Assembly (NCBI RefSeq): GCF_017565405.1
Contig: NZ_JAGEKR010000016.1
Location: 62,001-126,000, forward strand
Length of the DNA stretch: 64,000 nt
Direction of reading: 5' to 3'
Source: Allobranchiibius sp. CTAmp26
GTDB lineage: Bacteria > Actinomycetota > Actinomycetes > Actinomycetales > Dermatophilaceae
The notes beneath the pieces are model-generated. The model was not told where the DNA came from. It worked only from the letters and a program-made list of their open reading frames with translations, and ran no database searches. The first letter of the stretch is position 1, and every line of letters begins with the position of its first letter. The translations under genes were made by a program, and so were the position numbers. Positions 37,828-46,929 of the stretch are shown piece after piece.

Positions 37828-38190
37828 TCACATGTGCGGCACGTCGGCCGGGATGTCGTAGAAGGTCGGGTGGCGGTAGACCTTGTCGCCGGAGGGCGCG
37901 AAGAACGGGTCCTTCTCGGCCGGGCTGGACGCCGTGATGTCGGCGGAGGCCACGACCCAGATGCTGACGCCCTCGTTGCGGCGGGTGTAGAGGTCCCGGG
38001 CGTGGTGCAACGCCATGTCGGCGTCCGCGGCATGCAGCGATCCGACGTGGACGTGGTTCAGCCCGCGCTTGCCGCGCAGGAAGACCTCGTAGAGCGGCCA
38101 GTCCGAGCGCACGGCACCGGGTGTCGGCTCGACCGGGACGCCCTCGGTGGGCACGGCCCCGTGGCCGCCCTCGGCGGTGAATTCACTCAC
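37828..38190 (-). CDS. paaB: Phenylacetyl-CoA epoxidase subunit B
   Basis: A 120-residue protein. The conserved core [20 protein letters not shown] starts near residue 31, followed by [18 protein letters not shown] and [13 protein letters not shown]. The first 30 residues form a variable acidic/Pro extension. PaaB is needed for epoxidase assembly and electron transfer. It overlaps the paaA stop by four bases. Confidence 0.95.
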   Translation of the reverse strand: MSEFTAEGGHGAVPTEGVPVEPTPGAVRSDWPLYEVFLRGKRGLNHVHVGSLHAADADMALHHARDLYTRRNEGVSIWVVASADITASSPAEKDPFFAPSGDKVYRHPTFYDIPADVPHM

Positions 38191-39161
38191 GAGACAACCT
38201 TCTTCGCACCCTGTCGTGCTGCGGTCTTGGCGGCGTACGCGGTCGCGGCCTCACGCACCCACGCACCGTCCTCGTGCGCGGTGCGGCGGTGCTGCACGCG
38301 CTGGGTGTTGCAGGGGCCGTCGCCCTTCAGCACGGCGTCGAACTCCGACCAGTCGATCTCGCCGAAGTCGTGCCGCCCCCGCTCCTCGTTCCACCGCAGG
38401 TCGGGGTCGGGCAGGGTGACGCCGAGCTTGGCGGCCTGGGGCACCGTCATATCCACGAACCGCTGACGCAGCTCGTCGTTGGTGTGCCGCTTGATGCCCC
38501 ACCGCATCGACTGCTCGGTGTTGGGGGAGCGATGGTCGGGCGGCCCGAACATCATCAGCGACGGCCACCAGAAGCGGTTGGTCGCCTCCTGCACCATCGC
38601 GCGCTGCTTTGCCGAACCGCGCATCATCGTGAGCAGCAGTTCGTAGCCCTGCCGTTGATGGAAGGACTCCTCCTTGCAGATGCGCACCATCGCTCGCGCG
38701 TACGGCCCGTACGAGGCCCGGCACAGCGGCACCTGGTTGCAGATGGCCGCCCCGTCGACGAGCCAGCCGATCACCCCGACGTCGGCGTAGCTGAGGGTCG
38801 GATAGTTGAAGATCGAGGAGTACTTCTGCCGTCCGGTGACGAGCTTGCCGGTCATGTCGGCGCGATCGGCGCCGAGGGTCTCGGCGGCGCTGTAGAGGTA
38901 CATCCCGTGCCCGGCCTCGTCCTGCACCTTGGCCAGGAGGACCGCCTTGCGGCGCAGCGAGGGCGCACGGGTGATCCAGTTGCCCTCCGGCTGCATGCCG
39001 ATGATCTCCGAGTGGGCGTGCTGGGCGATCTGCCGGATCATCGTCTTGCGATAGGCGTCCGGCATCCAGTCGCGCGGTTCGATCCGCCGGTCGTCGGAGA
39101 TGGTCGTGTCGAAGTGCTGTTGCAGATCGTCAACGTGCGGGGCGGGAAGAGTCGTCGTCAC
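38187..39161 (-). CDS. paaA: Phenylacetyl-CoA epoxidase, catalytic di-iron subunit
   Basis: A 324-residue oxygenase subunit that forms the ring epoxide of phenylacetyl-CoA. Ferritin-like di-iron ligand segments are visible: [23 protein letters not shown] (ExxH) and [17 protein letters not shown] (ExxH). [12 protein letters not shown] is also characteristic. GTG at 39161 follows GGGAG. It is the first gene of the paaABCDEK unit, and a palindrome at 39193-39218 just upstream is the likely operator. Confidence 0.95.
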   Translation of the reverse strand: MTTTLPAPHVDDLQQHFDTTISDDRRIEPRDWMPDAYRKTMIRQIAQHAHSEIIGMQPEGNWITRAPSLRRKAVLLAKVQDEAGHGMYLYSAAETLGADRADMTGKLVTGRQKYSSIFNYPTLSYADVGVIGWLVDGAAICNQVPLCRASYGPYARAMVRICKEESFHQRQGYELLLTMMRGSAKQRAMVQEATNRFWWPSLMMFGPPDHRSPNTEQSMRWGIKRHTNDELRQRFVDMTVPQAAKLGVTLPDPDLRWNEERGRHDFGEIDWSEFDAVLKGDGPCNTQRVQHRRTAHEDGAWVREAATAYAAKTAARQGAKKVVS

Positions 39162-39192
39162 GCCGTACTCCCTGGTGTCGAGACGCCGTCGG

Positions 39193-39218
39193 AATTACCG
39201 ACCAGTCGTTCAGTAATT
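39193..39218. promoter_or_regulatory. Predicted PaaR operator upstream of paaA
   Basis: A 26-bp imperfect palindrome bounded by AATTAC and GTAATT, 32 bases before the paaA start. Read on the minus strand it contains ACTGAACGACTGGTCGGTAA, which agrees at 15 of 20 positions with the site at 41614 upstream of paaI. Assignment to PaaR is inferred. Confidence 0.72.
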
Positions 39219-39267
39219 TACCCCGAGTACGTGACCTGCGCCACCTCCGGCGGTGCTCCGGTCCACC

Positions 39268-41562
39268 TCAGGGCCGGTGGAGGCGGTAGATCGTCACGTC
39301 ACCGGAGTGGAAGACCCGCTGGGCCAGGTTCGCCAGTTCCGGTGACACCTCACTCGCTCGGCTGCTGCCGAAGAGGTAACGCACCCCGCGGTCGTAGAGC
39401 ACGCGCAGGTCCTCCGCCGTGGGCGCGTTGAACGCGGCGTCGTTGAGCTTCAGCCGCGGCTTGTCATAGAACGAGGCGCTCCAGTAGAAGACGCCCTTCT
39501 CACCAGGTCGCGGGTGCTTCGCCGTCGCGTACGCCTGATCGGTGTAACCCCACGACTCGACGTACGCCCGACGCCCGCTCAGTCCGGTCACCCACAGGGC
39601 TCGCGCGTCGCACAGCGGGAACGTCGGCCCTTTGCGGCAGTGCACATTGGTCGCGATCAGCGTGGTCTCGGGGGTGTGGGCGCGCAGCCAGGTCGTGCCC
39701 GCGATGTCGCCCCTGGTGAGCAGGTTGGACGGCTGGTCGACAGTGGAGTGGCTGAGGCCGGTCTGGGCGAAGGGGACGGCGGCAGGGATCACGGCCGCAC
39801 CGATCAGCAGGCCGGCGAGCACGCCGCGCACCCGGGTGCCGTAGCGGCGCCAGGCCATGAGCCCCGCCACGACGAGCACCACGCAGATCCCTGCGACGAC
39901 CGTCACCGTGGTGAGCGCGGCGTGCGGTCCAGGGGCTCGGGTTCCGCTCAGTCGGCGTACGAGGCCGATCACCGCGCCGCCTGTGAGCGCGCTCGCAGCG
40001 AGCATCCACAGGGGCGGTCGGGTGCGGTGCACCACCACAGCGAGACCCCACGCGATGAGCACCTCGGAGATCGGCGCCACGCCGCGCAGGAAGTAGACCT
40101 CCGAATCGCTGGGATGGAAGACGAGCTGGGTCGCCACGAACCCGGCCACGAGCATGCCGGCGAGCAGGACGACGGCGGGGTCGGCGCGGAGCGGCAGTGC
40201 GAGCAGCAGGGCGGCGAACTGCAGCAGCGTGAGGACGCTGAGGACGATCAGCAGCCCGTAGAAGAGCGGGCCGCCGGGGTGGCTTCCCGGATCGAAGAGG
40301 GCGGCCACCCGGTTGCGTGACAGGGCCAAGGACTTGAGGGTCGAGACGTTGCTGCCACCCGCGAGGAACGGTGCGGTCAGGCCCAGGACGACCACGCAGA
40401 CGCCGAGAGCGATCCAGGTGGCACGCGCGGGGCCCTCCCGGCCTCCCGGGCCGGCGGGCTCGCCTGGCCCCCCAGGCTCTCCTTGCGCCCCCGACCGACG
40501 CCGTCGGCGGAGGAGCTGCACCGCGCCGACCAGCAGCAGCCCGCACGCGATGACCGGCAGGTTGGAGGACTTGGACCCGGCACAGGTGAGCATCATCAGC
40601 CCGAGCAGCACCCAGCCGGCGCGGGTCGGCCGTGCCCCGCGCACGATCTCGATGAGCCACCACGTGGTCACCAGCAGCACCGGCACCCCCAGGATCTCCG
40701 ATGGGGACAGGGGGACGAGGGCATCGGTCCCCTGCGCGCTCACCCAGCGCACCGGGTTGATCCCGGCGTCGGTCAGGAGCAGCACCAGCGCCACCACCCC
40801 GGCCTTGGGGGTTCGTGCCAGCCGGGTGGCGAGCAGGTAGGTGAGCGCGACGATGGCGGCGTACACCGGGAGATACCAGAGACGGCTGGCGACGACGAGC
40901 ACGTCGACGTGCGACACGAGGGAGTCGGCGGCCATGTGCGCGTGCGAGAACCAGTGGTACACGAGGGTCTGACCGGACACCTGGGGCACGAGGGGCGGCA
41001 CGGAGGTGCGCGCCGACGCGGCGACCGCGACGTGCCAGTAGAGGTCCGGGTACCAGCGCACTCGCGATGGCGGCAGCGGATTGGTCGCGAAGGTGCGGGT
41101 CGCGAGGAGCCCGACCGACACGACGTACGCGGCCGTGAGCGACCAGACCCCCCACCACGGCTCCCGTCGGGCGTACGGCGTGCTGCGCAACCGCGCCCGC
41201 CACTGGGGGATGAGGGCGGCCGCGGCCACCACCGGCAGTGGGTAGAGCACGAGCAACTGACCGGCACCGAGGGAGACGAAGGCGGCCCAGGCGAGCAGTT
41301 GGACCATGATGCCCACCACGAAGCCGATGGCGAGCTCTTCGAGCAATGACGCCGCCTGACCCCGGCACAAGCGCAGCACCAGCACGCCGGGCAGCAGGAC
41401 CGACCAGATCGTGGCGACCAGGTAGATCGAGCTCTCGGCCAGGGGCACATGCGTGTGCGCCGCGGCGTACGAGGCGAGCAGGCAGACCACGACCGGCAGC
41501 CACCGCGCCGACGCTCCCACCACCGTGCGTCGCGCGGGGGTGGAGTGGCGTCCGGATGTCAC
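39268..41562 (-). CDS. Large polytopic membrane protein, unknown function
   Basis: A 764-residue protein with about 14 hydrophobic helices (for example WLPVVVCLLASYAAAHTH, IYLVATIWSVLLPGVLVL, ELAIGFVVGIMVQLLAWAA). A Gly/Pro/Arg-rich cytoplasmic loop (GAQGEPGGPGEPAGPGG) lies near the middle. The last 150 residues look soluble and extracytoplasmic (YVESWGYTDQAYATAKH). The layout resembles GT-C glycosyltransferases or the related DUF6541 group, but I see no decisive motif. It sits inside the paa locus, divergent from paaI and upstream of paaA on the same strand. GTG at 41562 is preferred because upstream frame residues look non-homologous. Confidence 0.75.
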   Translation of the reverse strand: MTSGRHSTPARRTVVGASARWLPVVVCLLASYAAAHTHVPLAESSIYLVATIWSVLLPGVLVLRLCRGQAASLLEELAIGFVVGIMVQLLAWAAFVSLGAGQLLVLYPLPVVAAAALIPQWRARLRSTPYARREPWWGVWSLTAAYVVSVGLLATRTFATNPLPPSRVRWYPDLYWHVAVAASARTSVPPLVPQVSGQTLVYHWFSHAHMAADSLVSHVDVLVVASRLWYLPVYAAIVALTYLLATRLARTPKAGVVALVLLLTDAGINPVRWVSAQGTDALVPLSPSEILGVPVLLVTTWWLIEIVRGARPTRAGWVLLGLMMLTCAGSKSSNLPVIACGLLLVGAVQLLRRRRRSGAQGEPGGPGEPAGPGGREGPARATWIALGVCVVVLGLTAPFLAGGSNVSTLKSLALSRNRVAALFDPGSHPGGPLFYGLLIVLSVLTLLQFAALLLALPLRADPAVVLLAGMLVAGFVATQLVFHPSDSEVYFLRGVAPISEVLIAWGLAVVVHRTRPPLWMLAASALTGGAVIGLVRRLSGTRAPGPHAALTTVTVVAGICVVLVVAGLMAWRRYGTRVRGVLAGLLIGAAVIPAAVPFAQTGLSHSTVDQPSNLLTRGDIAGTTWLRAHTPETTLIATNVHCRKGPTFPLCDARALWVTGLSGRRAYVESWGYTDQAYATAKHPRPGEKGVFYWSASFYDKPRLKLNDAAFNAPTAEDLRVLYDRGVRYLFGSSRASEVSPELANLAQRVFHSGDVTIYRLHRP

Positions 41563-41613
41563 GGCCCGACGGTATCCGCTGGAACGACGGGCTAGGTTCG
41601 GTTGCCGAGAGTG

Positions 41614-41631
41614 ACCGATCGTTCGGTCGGT
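41614..41631. promoter_or_regulatory. Predicted PaaR operator in the paaI/membrane-protein divergent gap
   Basis: ACCGATCGTTCGGTCGGT, a near-perfect palindrome, followed by AA. It lies in the 86-base gap between the start codons of paaI and the 764-residue membrane protein, so it could control both. It shares the consensus ACYGAWCGWYYGGTCGGTAA with the site upstream of paaA. Confidence 0.75.
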
Positions 41632-41648
41632 AAAGGCGAGGAGGCGAG

Positions 41649-42059
41649 ATGGCGGATCTGCAAGCCGTGCACGCCATGATGGCGGCCGATCGGGCCTCGC
41701 AGTCACTGGGGATCGAACTGGTGGACTGCGCCGACGAGCGCGCCAGCACCCGGATGACCGTGCGTCCCGACATGGTCAACGGACACGGGATGGCGCACGG
41801 CGGGATGATCTTCAGCCTCGCCGACACGGCGTTCGCCTGCGCCTGCAACGCTGCCGGGCCGGTCACCGTCGCCAGCTCCGGCGACATCGTCTTCGTCTCG
41901 CCGGCGCGCGTGGGCGAGGTGTTGCTCGCCGAGGCGGTGCAGCGCGTCGGCTTCGGCCGCCAGGGCGTCTACGACGTGACGGTGCGCTGCGGCGACCGCG
42001 TGGTCGCGGAGTTCCGCGGCCGCAGCCACCGGATGGCGACCCCGGGGCGCGGCGAATGA
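41649..42059 (+). CDS. paaI: Hydroxyphenylacetyl-CoA thioesterase
   Basis: A 136-residue hotdog-fold thioesterase that releases CoA from dead-end phenylacetyl-CoA derivatives. The PaaI core is MVNGHGMAHGGMIFSLADTA (around residues 42-61), and VSPARVGEVLLAEAVQ follows. ATG at 41649 has GAGGAGGCG upstream. It overlaps the tetR-type gene by four bases, so enzyme and regulator are made together. Confidence 0.94.
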   Translation: MADLQAVHAMMAADRASQSLGIELVDCADERASTRMTVRPDMVNGHGMAHGGMIFSLADTAFACACNAAGPVTVASSGDIVFVSPARVGEVLLAEAVQRVGFGRQGVYDVTVRCGDRVVAEFRGRSHRMATPGRGE

Positions 42060-42685
42060 CGTCCGGTGAGGCACCCGGGCCCCCGCCCCTGCCCCGGACC
42101 GCGCGACGCGGCCGGCCCGGGTACGACCTGGACTCCCTGCTCGCGGTCGCGGTGGAGGTCTTCAACGAGCGCGGCTACGACGCGACGAGCATGGGTGATC
42201 TGTCCGAGCGTCTCGGGATCGCGAAGTCGGCGATCTACCACCACGTCGCGAGCAAGGAGGTGCTGCTGCGGCTGGCCCTCGACCGGGCCCTCGACGGCCT
42301 CGAGGCAGTGACCCAGGGCGCTCGCGAACTGGAGGTCAGCGCCGTACGCCGGTTGGAGCACCTGGTCCACGCGAGTGTGGTCCTCCTGCTGGACCATCAG
42401 CCGTACGTGACGCTGCTGCTCCGGGTGCGGGGCAACAGCCCGGTGGAACTCGCCGCGCTGCAACGCCGCCGCGCATTGGACCGGTACGCCGCCTCGCTGG
42501 TGCGCGACGCGGTCCGGGAGGGTGATCTGCGAGCAGACCTGGACCCGACCGTCACGGCACGGTTGATCTTCGGGCTCGTCAACTCCCTGGTGGAATGGAC
42601 CCGTCCGGCGAGTCGCCAGCACACCCAGACGCTGCCGGATGCGATCGGCGCCCTGGTCTTCGACGGCCTGCTGGTCCGCGCCTGA
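42056..42685 (+). CDS. paaR: TetR family regulator, probable PaaR
   Basis: A 209-residue repressor-like protein. A Pro/Arg-rich arm precedes the TetR domain (residues about 22-70): LLAVAVEVFNERGYDATSMG, LSERLGIAKSAIYHHVASKE. The C-terminal domain is helical. PaaR repressors of other Actinobacteria respond to phenylacetyl-CoA. The coupling to paaI and the shared palindromes upstream of paaA and paaI support this name, but the ligand cannot be seen in the sequence. It converges on the next gene with a 15-base gap. Confidence 0.85.
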   Translation: MTSGEAPGPPPLPRTARRGRPGYDLDSLLAVAVEVFNERGYDATSMGDLSERLGIAKSAIYHHVASKEVLLRLALDRALDGLEAVTQGARELEVSAVRRLEHLVHASVVLLLDHQPYVTLLLRVRGNSPVELAALQRRRALDRYAASLVRDAVREGDLRADLDPTVTARLIFGLVNSLVEWTRPASRQHTQTLPDAIGALVFDGLLVRA

Positions 42686-42700
42686 CGCCCGGGGGTGCCG

Positions 42701-43780
42701 CTAGCGGGGCAGGACGCTGTTCCGGGAGATCGTCGAGGCGGGGTGGCCGGGGTTCGCCGCCGCGTAGTAGCGCAGTTGGCTCTCGGTGAGCGCGTGGACG
42801 TAGTCCGTGGTCGGGTCGCTCAACGGGTCCGCCACCAGGTAGTGGGCGCCGGTCCAGCCGAGCACGGTCACCCAGTGCGATGCCGGGTGCGTGACCGACT
42901 TCTTGTACGGCATCCGGTACGCGTCACCCCCGCAGATCGAGGGTCGGCCGGCACGCGCGTACGCGAGCGTGTCGTCGATGCCGCCGTGCCATGCCGATAG
43001 TCCGTACGCCGCGAATGCCGTTGCCAGGTCGGGAAACTCGGTGCCTCTGGCGTTCCGCACCGTCGTGTCGGGCACGCGCATCGTGGTGTAGCGCATGTAC
43101 CGCACGGCGGCGGCCCGGTCGGCGGTGATCCCGTCCCAGCTGTGCGGTGTCCTTCCCAGTGTGAGCAGCAGCGTGACCATCGCGACCGGGCCGCAGTTGG
43201 CCCACTGGGCAGCCCCGGTGTCCCGCTGCATCATCGCCATCAGGGGGCCGGACGTGACCGGTCCGAAAAGCGACTTCCACCCGTCCCGATCGACGTACGC
43301 GGCGCGGTTCATCCCGTGGCCGATCAGGAAACCGCGCACGTTCCGGTCGGTCTGGGTGTCGTCGTAGGGGGTGCGCAGGGTCATGCCGTAGCCGTGCTTG
43401 TCGAGCAGTGTCTGCACGGCGTACGTGCGGATATCGCTGACGCCGTAGCGCACCGAACGGCTGCACAACGACTGCACGGTGCCCGTGCCGGCGAGGCCCG
43501 TGGCGCTCAGCCCGACGCTGCGCTGGAAGGCGGCGGTCGCGGCACGGGTCGCCGGCCCGTAGGTCGATTCCCACGCCGTCACCTTGAAGCCGCCCGCGTA
43601 GAGCAGGTACTGCAGGGCCCTGACGTCATGGAAGCCACTGGAGGGGCCGATCGCCGACCACGAGGGGTAGGGCCGGCTCGGAACGGTCGCAGCGGACGCG
43701 CCCCCTCCCCGCACGACACTCGCCCCCGCGACCGCCGCGCCGACGCCTGCTCCGAGCAGCGTTCGCCTACTGGTGGTCAT
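42701..43780 (-). CDS. Tat-exported C39-like cysteine peptidase with peptidoglycan-binding domain
   Basis: A 359-residue exported protein. MTTSRRTLLGAGVGAAVAGA is a twin-arginine signal. Residues about 50-105 form a PG_binding_1-like domain (DVRALQYLLYAGGF, YGPATRAATAAFQ), and a second weaker copy follows (YAVQTLLDKHGYGM). The C-terminal papain-like domain has the nucleophile Cys196 in QWANCGPVAM, His302 in PASHWVTVLGW and Asp318 in VADPLSDP, the C39-like triad. A cell-wall peptidase or amidase is likely; the exact bond cleaved is unknown. ATG at 43780. Confidence 0.85.
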   Translation of the reverse strand: MTTSRRTLLGAGVGAAVAGASVVRGGGASAATVPSRPYPSWSAIGPSSGFHDVRALQYLLYAGGFKVTAWESTYGPATRAATAAFQRSVGLSATGLAGTGTVQSLCSRSVRYGVSDIRTYAVQTLLDKHGYGMTLRTPYDDTQTDRNVRGFLIGHGMNRAAYVDRDGWKSLFGPVTSGPLMAMMQRDTGAAQWANCGPVAMVTLLLTLGRTPHSWDGITADRAAAVRYMRYTTMRVPDTTVRNARGTEFPDLATAFAAYGLSAWHGGIDDTLAYARAGRPSICGGDAYRMPYKKSVTHPASHWVTVLGWTGAHYLVADPLSDPTTDYVHALTESQLRYYAAANPGHPASTISRNSVLPR

Positions 43781-43922
43781 CACCGGTGGTCCCTCGCTTC
43801 GTTGCGCTCCGCGCCAGCCCCCGCCGCTGCCATCGACGCTACCAACCGAGCGGTGCCGACGGTTTGCGTCGTCGGCCAGGGCTGCAGCACTGTCCACGGA
43901 CGCAGAACGCACACGTGGGCCG

Positions 43923-43959
43923 AAAAAAGGGCGAGACCGCAGGTCGCCCTGCGGTCTCG
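43923..43959 (-). terminator. Intrinsic terminator of the tRNA-Arg gene
   Basis: On the minus strand a 12-bp stem (CGAGACCGCAGG pairing with CCTGCGGTCTCG, four-base loop) is followed by CC and six T residues. It starts 14 bases past the tRNA 3' end. This is the clearest Rho-independent terminator in the window. Confidence 0.9.
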
Positions 43960-43972
43960 TGGCCTTGCTGGG

Positions 43973-44044
43973 TGCCCCCGGCAGGATTCGAACCTGCGCT
44001 TTCGCCTCCGGAGGGCGACGCTCTATCCCCTGAGCTACGGGGGC
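43973..44044 (-). tRNA. tRNA-Arg (anticodon CCG)
   Basis: On the minus strand the acceptor stem GCCCCCG pairs with CGGGGGC. The D arm is GCTCAGGGGATAGAGC. The anticodon stem TCGCC/GGCGA encloses loop CTCCGGA, giving anticodon CCG for the CGG codon. The T arm is GCAGGTTCGAATCCTGC, and the discriminator is A. CCA is not encoded. A T6 terminator follows. In many Actinobacteria a tRNA-Arg gene lies by argS-lysA; here lysA is present but argS is not. Confidence 0.96.
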
Positions 44045-44247
44045 GGGCAGCGCTTTCACAGCGCGGCGTCACCGTACCAGTCAGGGCCGACCCACCTGCA
44101 ATCCACACCGGGCGCCGGGGCTCCGACAGGACTTCGACAGGAACGGTCACGAACGGCGTCCGCCGACCGTGGCGCGCCCCGCGGGCGCGTCTCTCCCAGC
44201 GGTCGCCCGCTGCCCGTGGGCCGCGAGGTCGGTACCTTTACCCCGCC

Positions 44248-45618
44248 ATGTCTGACATCAGCGCGCACGACTCCCGCGAGGCGGTGCTGGAGCGGGTCTT
44301 CCCGTCCGGCGCCGGCCTCACCGACGACGGCGCCGTCCGCATCGCCGGTCACGATCTGCGCGATATCGCCCGCGAGTGGGGGACACCGGCGTACCTGCTC
44401 GACGAGGCCGACATCCGGCGTCGTGCGAGGCAGTTCCGCGAGGCATTCACCGACGCCTTCGAGGCCATCGGCACCCGTGCGGACGTCTACTACGCGGGCA
44501 AGGCGTTCCTGTGCACCGCGATGGCTCGCCTGCTGCAGGAGGAGGGCCTGCGTCTCGACGTCTGCTCTGGCGGCGAGCTCACCGTGGCGCAACGCGCCGG
44601 CGTTCCGGGGGAGCGGATCGCGCTGCACGGCAACAACAAGTCACCCGCGGAGATCGCGCAGGCACTCGATGCGGGGGTCGGGCGGATCATCGTCGACTCG
44701 TTCGAGGAGATCGATCGCGTGGCCGCCGCCGCGCGCGAGAGGTCCGTGGTGGCGCAGGTGATGCTGCGCACCAAGACCGGGGTCGAGGCCCACACCCACG
44801 AGTTCATCGCCACCGCCCACGAGGACCAGAAGTTCGGATTCAGCCTCGACGGGCAGGTGGGCGAGGCCGTACGCCGCGTCCTCGCCGCGCCGGATGCGTT
44901 GCAGCTGCTCGGTTTCCACTCTCACATCGGCAGCCAGATCTTCGAGTCCGACGGGTTCCGCGAAGCCGCCCGACGGTTGATCGCGCTGCAACTGGAGGTG
45001 GCCTCCGACCATGGAGTGCAGCTGCCGGAGCTCGACCTCGGGGGAGGGTTCGGGATCGCCTACCTGCCGACGGACGAGCCGCTCAGCGCCCGTGAGATGG
45101 CCGGGGAGCTCGCGGCCATCGTGCGGGACGCGTGCGCGCAGGCCGGCATGCCGCTGCCGCGTGTCTCGGTGGAGCCCGGGCGGGCGATCGTCGGACCGGC
45201 GGGCGTCACTCTCTACGAGGTCGGCACCGTCAAACCGGTCCGCGTCAGCGACGACCTGGTGCGCACCTACGTCGCCGTCGATGGCGGGATGAGCGACAAC
45301 CCCCGTCCGGTGCTCTACGACGCCGACTACACCTGCGTGCTCGCCGGGCGGCCGGGCAGTGCCACCACGACGCAGACCCGGGTCGTGGGCAAGCACTGCG
45401 AGAGCGGCGACATCGTGGTCCGTGACGTGGCGTTGCCGGACGACGTACGCGCCGGCGACCTCCTGGCGGTGCCGGCGACCGGGGCCTACTGCCGGTCGCT
45501 CGCCAGCCAGTACAACCACGTGCCGCGTCCGCCCGTGCTCGCCCTGCGCGACGGCGAGGTCGCCGTGTGGCTGCGGCGCGAGACCATGGACGACCTGTTG
45601 GCGCTGGAAGGGGAGTGA
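44248..45618 (+). CDS. lysA: Diaminopimelate decarboxylase
   Basis: A 456-residue PLP enzyme, the last step of lysine synthesis. The PLP lysine is in VYYAGKAFLC near residue 90. HSHIGSQIF, the Gly-rich phosphate loop DLGGGFGIAY, EPGRAIVGPAG and the substrate-binding GAYCRSLASQYNH are diagnostic. ATG at 44248 begins MSDISAHDSREAVLERVFP. One base separates it from hom, so lysA-hom-thrC-thrB is an operon for the aspartate-family amino acids. Confidence 0.96.
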   Translation: MSDISAHDSREAVLERVFPSGAGLTDDGAVRIAGHDLRDIAREWGTPAYLLDEADIRRRARQFREAFTDAFEAIGTRADVYYAGKAFLCTAMARLLQEEGLRLDVCSGGELTVAQRAGVPGERIALHGNNKSPAEIAQALDAGVGRIIVDSFEEIDRVAAAARERSVVAQVMLRTKTGVEAHTHEFIATAHEDQKFGFSLDGQVGEAVRRVLAAPDALQLLGFHSHIGSQIFESDGFREAARRLIALQLEVASDHGVQLPELDLGGGFGIAYLPTDEPLSAREMAGELAAIVRDACAQAGMPLPRVSVEPGRAIVGPAGVTLYEVGTVKPVRVSDDLVRTYVAVDGGMSDNPRPVLYDADYTCVLAGRPGSATTTQTRVVGKHCESGDIVVRDVALPDDVRAGDLLAVPATGAYCRSLASQYNHVPRPPVLALRDGEVAVWLRRETMDDLLALEGE

Positions 45619-45619
45619 C

Positions 45620-46924
45620 GTGAGCGAACCCGTGCGGGTGGCCCTGCTGGGCTGCGGAGTGGTGGGCTCGGCGGTCGCGCGACGGCTGCAGGAGCGGGCC
45701 GGTGAGTTCGAGGCGCGGATCGGGGCGCCGCTGCAGATCATCGGAGCGGCGGTGCGTGACGTCGAGAAACCGCGACCCGAGTCCGGCTTGTCGCAAGACC
45801 AGTTCACCACCGACGCAATGGGATTGGTCGCACGTGCCGACCTCGTGATCGAGCTGATGGGCGGGTTGGAGCCGGCCCGCGAGCTGCTGCTGCATGCGAT
45901 GTCGTCCGGCGCCGGTGTCATCACCGCCAACAAGCTCCTGCTCGGCGAGAACGGTCCGGAGCTCTACGAGGCCGCCGAGCGCTCCGGTGTCGACTTCTAC
46001 TACGAGGCCGCGGTGGCCGGTGCGATCCCGCTGCTGCGCCCGCTGCACGTCTCCCTGGCGGGCGACTCGGTGCACCGGGTGACCGGCATCGTCAACGGCA
46101 CCACCAACTTCATCCTCGACAAGATGGACCGCACCGGCGCCGAACTCGCCGACGTGCTGCGGGAGGCGCAGGAGCTGGGGTACGCCGAGTCCGACCCCAC
46201 GGTCGACGTCGAGGGGTACGACGCGCGCGCCAAGGCCGCGATCCTGGCCTCCCTCGCCTTCCACACCCGGGTGTCCAGCCGCGAGGTGCACTGCGAGGGC
46301 ATCATGGCGATCACCTCCGAGGACATCCGCGCCGCGCGGATGACGGGGCATGTGATCAAGCTGCTCGCGATCTGCGAGCGGGTGGCCGACGACGGCGGCG
46401 ACGCAGCGCTGAACGTGCGGGTGCATCCGGCACTCGTGCCTCGTTCGCATCCCCTCGCCTCGGTGCGAGACGCCTACAACGCCGTCTTCGTACAGACGGA
46501 GCTGGCCGGTGAGCTGATGTTCTACGGGCCCGGCGCGGGTGGGGACCCCACGGCATCCGCGGTGCTCGGCGACGTCGTGCAGGCCGCCCGGCACCGGGTG
46601 AGCGGCGGACGCGGACCGGGGGAGTCGGCGTACGCCGGCCTGCCCGTCCAGAGCATCGGCTCCGCGCTGACTCGCTATTTCATCCGCCTGGAGGTCGACG
46701 ACCGGCCCGGAGTGCTGGCGCAGGTGGCGAATGTCTTCGGCGCAGAGGGCGTTTCGATCGAGAGCATGCGCCAGGGCGTGGCACGGTCGGACACCGGTCG
46801 CGCCACCTTGCACTTGGTCACCCACGAGGCCACCGACGCCGCCCTCGCGCGCACGGTCGACCTGTTGCGGGTGCACGACGACGTCACGGCCGTGGCCTCG
46901 GTCCTGCGAGTCGAAGGAGCCTGA
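45620..46924 (+). CDS. hom: Homoserine dehydrogenase
   Basis: A 434-residue enzyme that reduces aspartate semialdehyde to homoserine. The NAD(P) loop is [16 protein letters not shown] at residues 8-23. [16 protein letters not shown], the catalytic-region [11 protein letters not shown] and [18 protein letters not shown] follow. The C-terminal ACT domain begins [20 protein letters not shown], which is where threonine feedback acts in this family. The GTG start is directly after the lysA stop. Confidence 0.96.
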   Translation: MSEPVRVALLGCGVVGSAVARRLQERAGEFEARIGAPLQIIGAAVRDVEKPRPESGLSQDQFTTDAMGLVARADLVIELMGGLEPARELLLHAMSSGAGVITANKLLLGENGPELYEAAERSGVDFYYEAAVAGAIPLLRPLHVSLAGDSVHRVTGIVNGTTNFILDKMDRTGAELADVLREAQELGYAESDPTVDVEGYDARAKAAILASLAFHTRVSSREVHCEGIMAITSEDIRAARMTGHVIKLLAICERVADDGGDAALNVRVHPALVPRSHPLASVRDAYNAVFVQTELAGELMFYGPGAGGDPTASAVLGDVVQAARHRVSGGRGPGESAYAGLPVQSIGSALTRYFIRLEVDDRPGVLAQVANVFGAEGVSIESMRQGVARSDTGRATLHLVTHEATDAALARTVDLLRVHDDVTAVASVLRVEGA

Positions 46925-46929
46925 CCCAC

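Noticed and set aside
43973-44044. The tRNA-Arg gene as an attachment site of an integrated element.
   Set aside because: No integrase, no repeated tRNA 3' end and no phage or conjugation genes were seen on either side.
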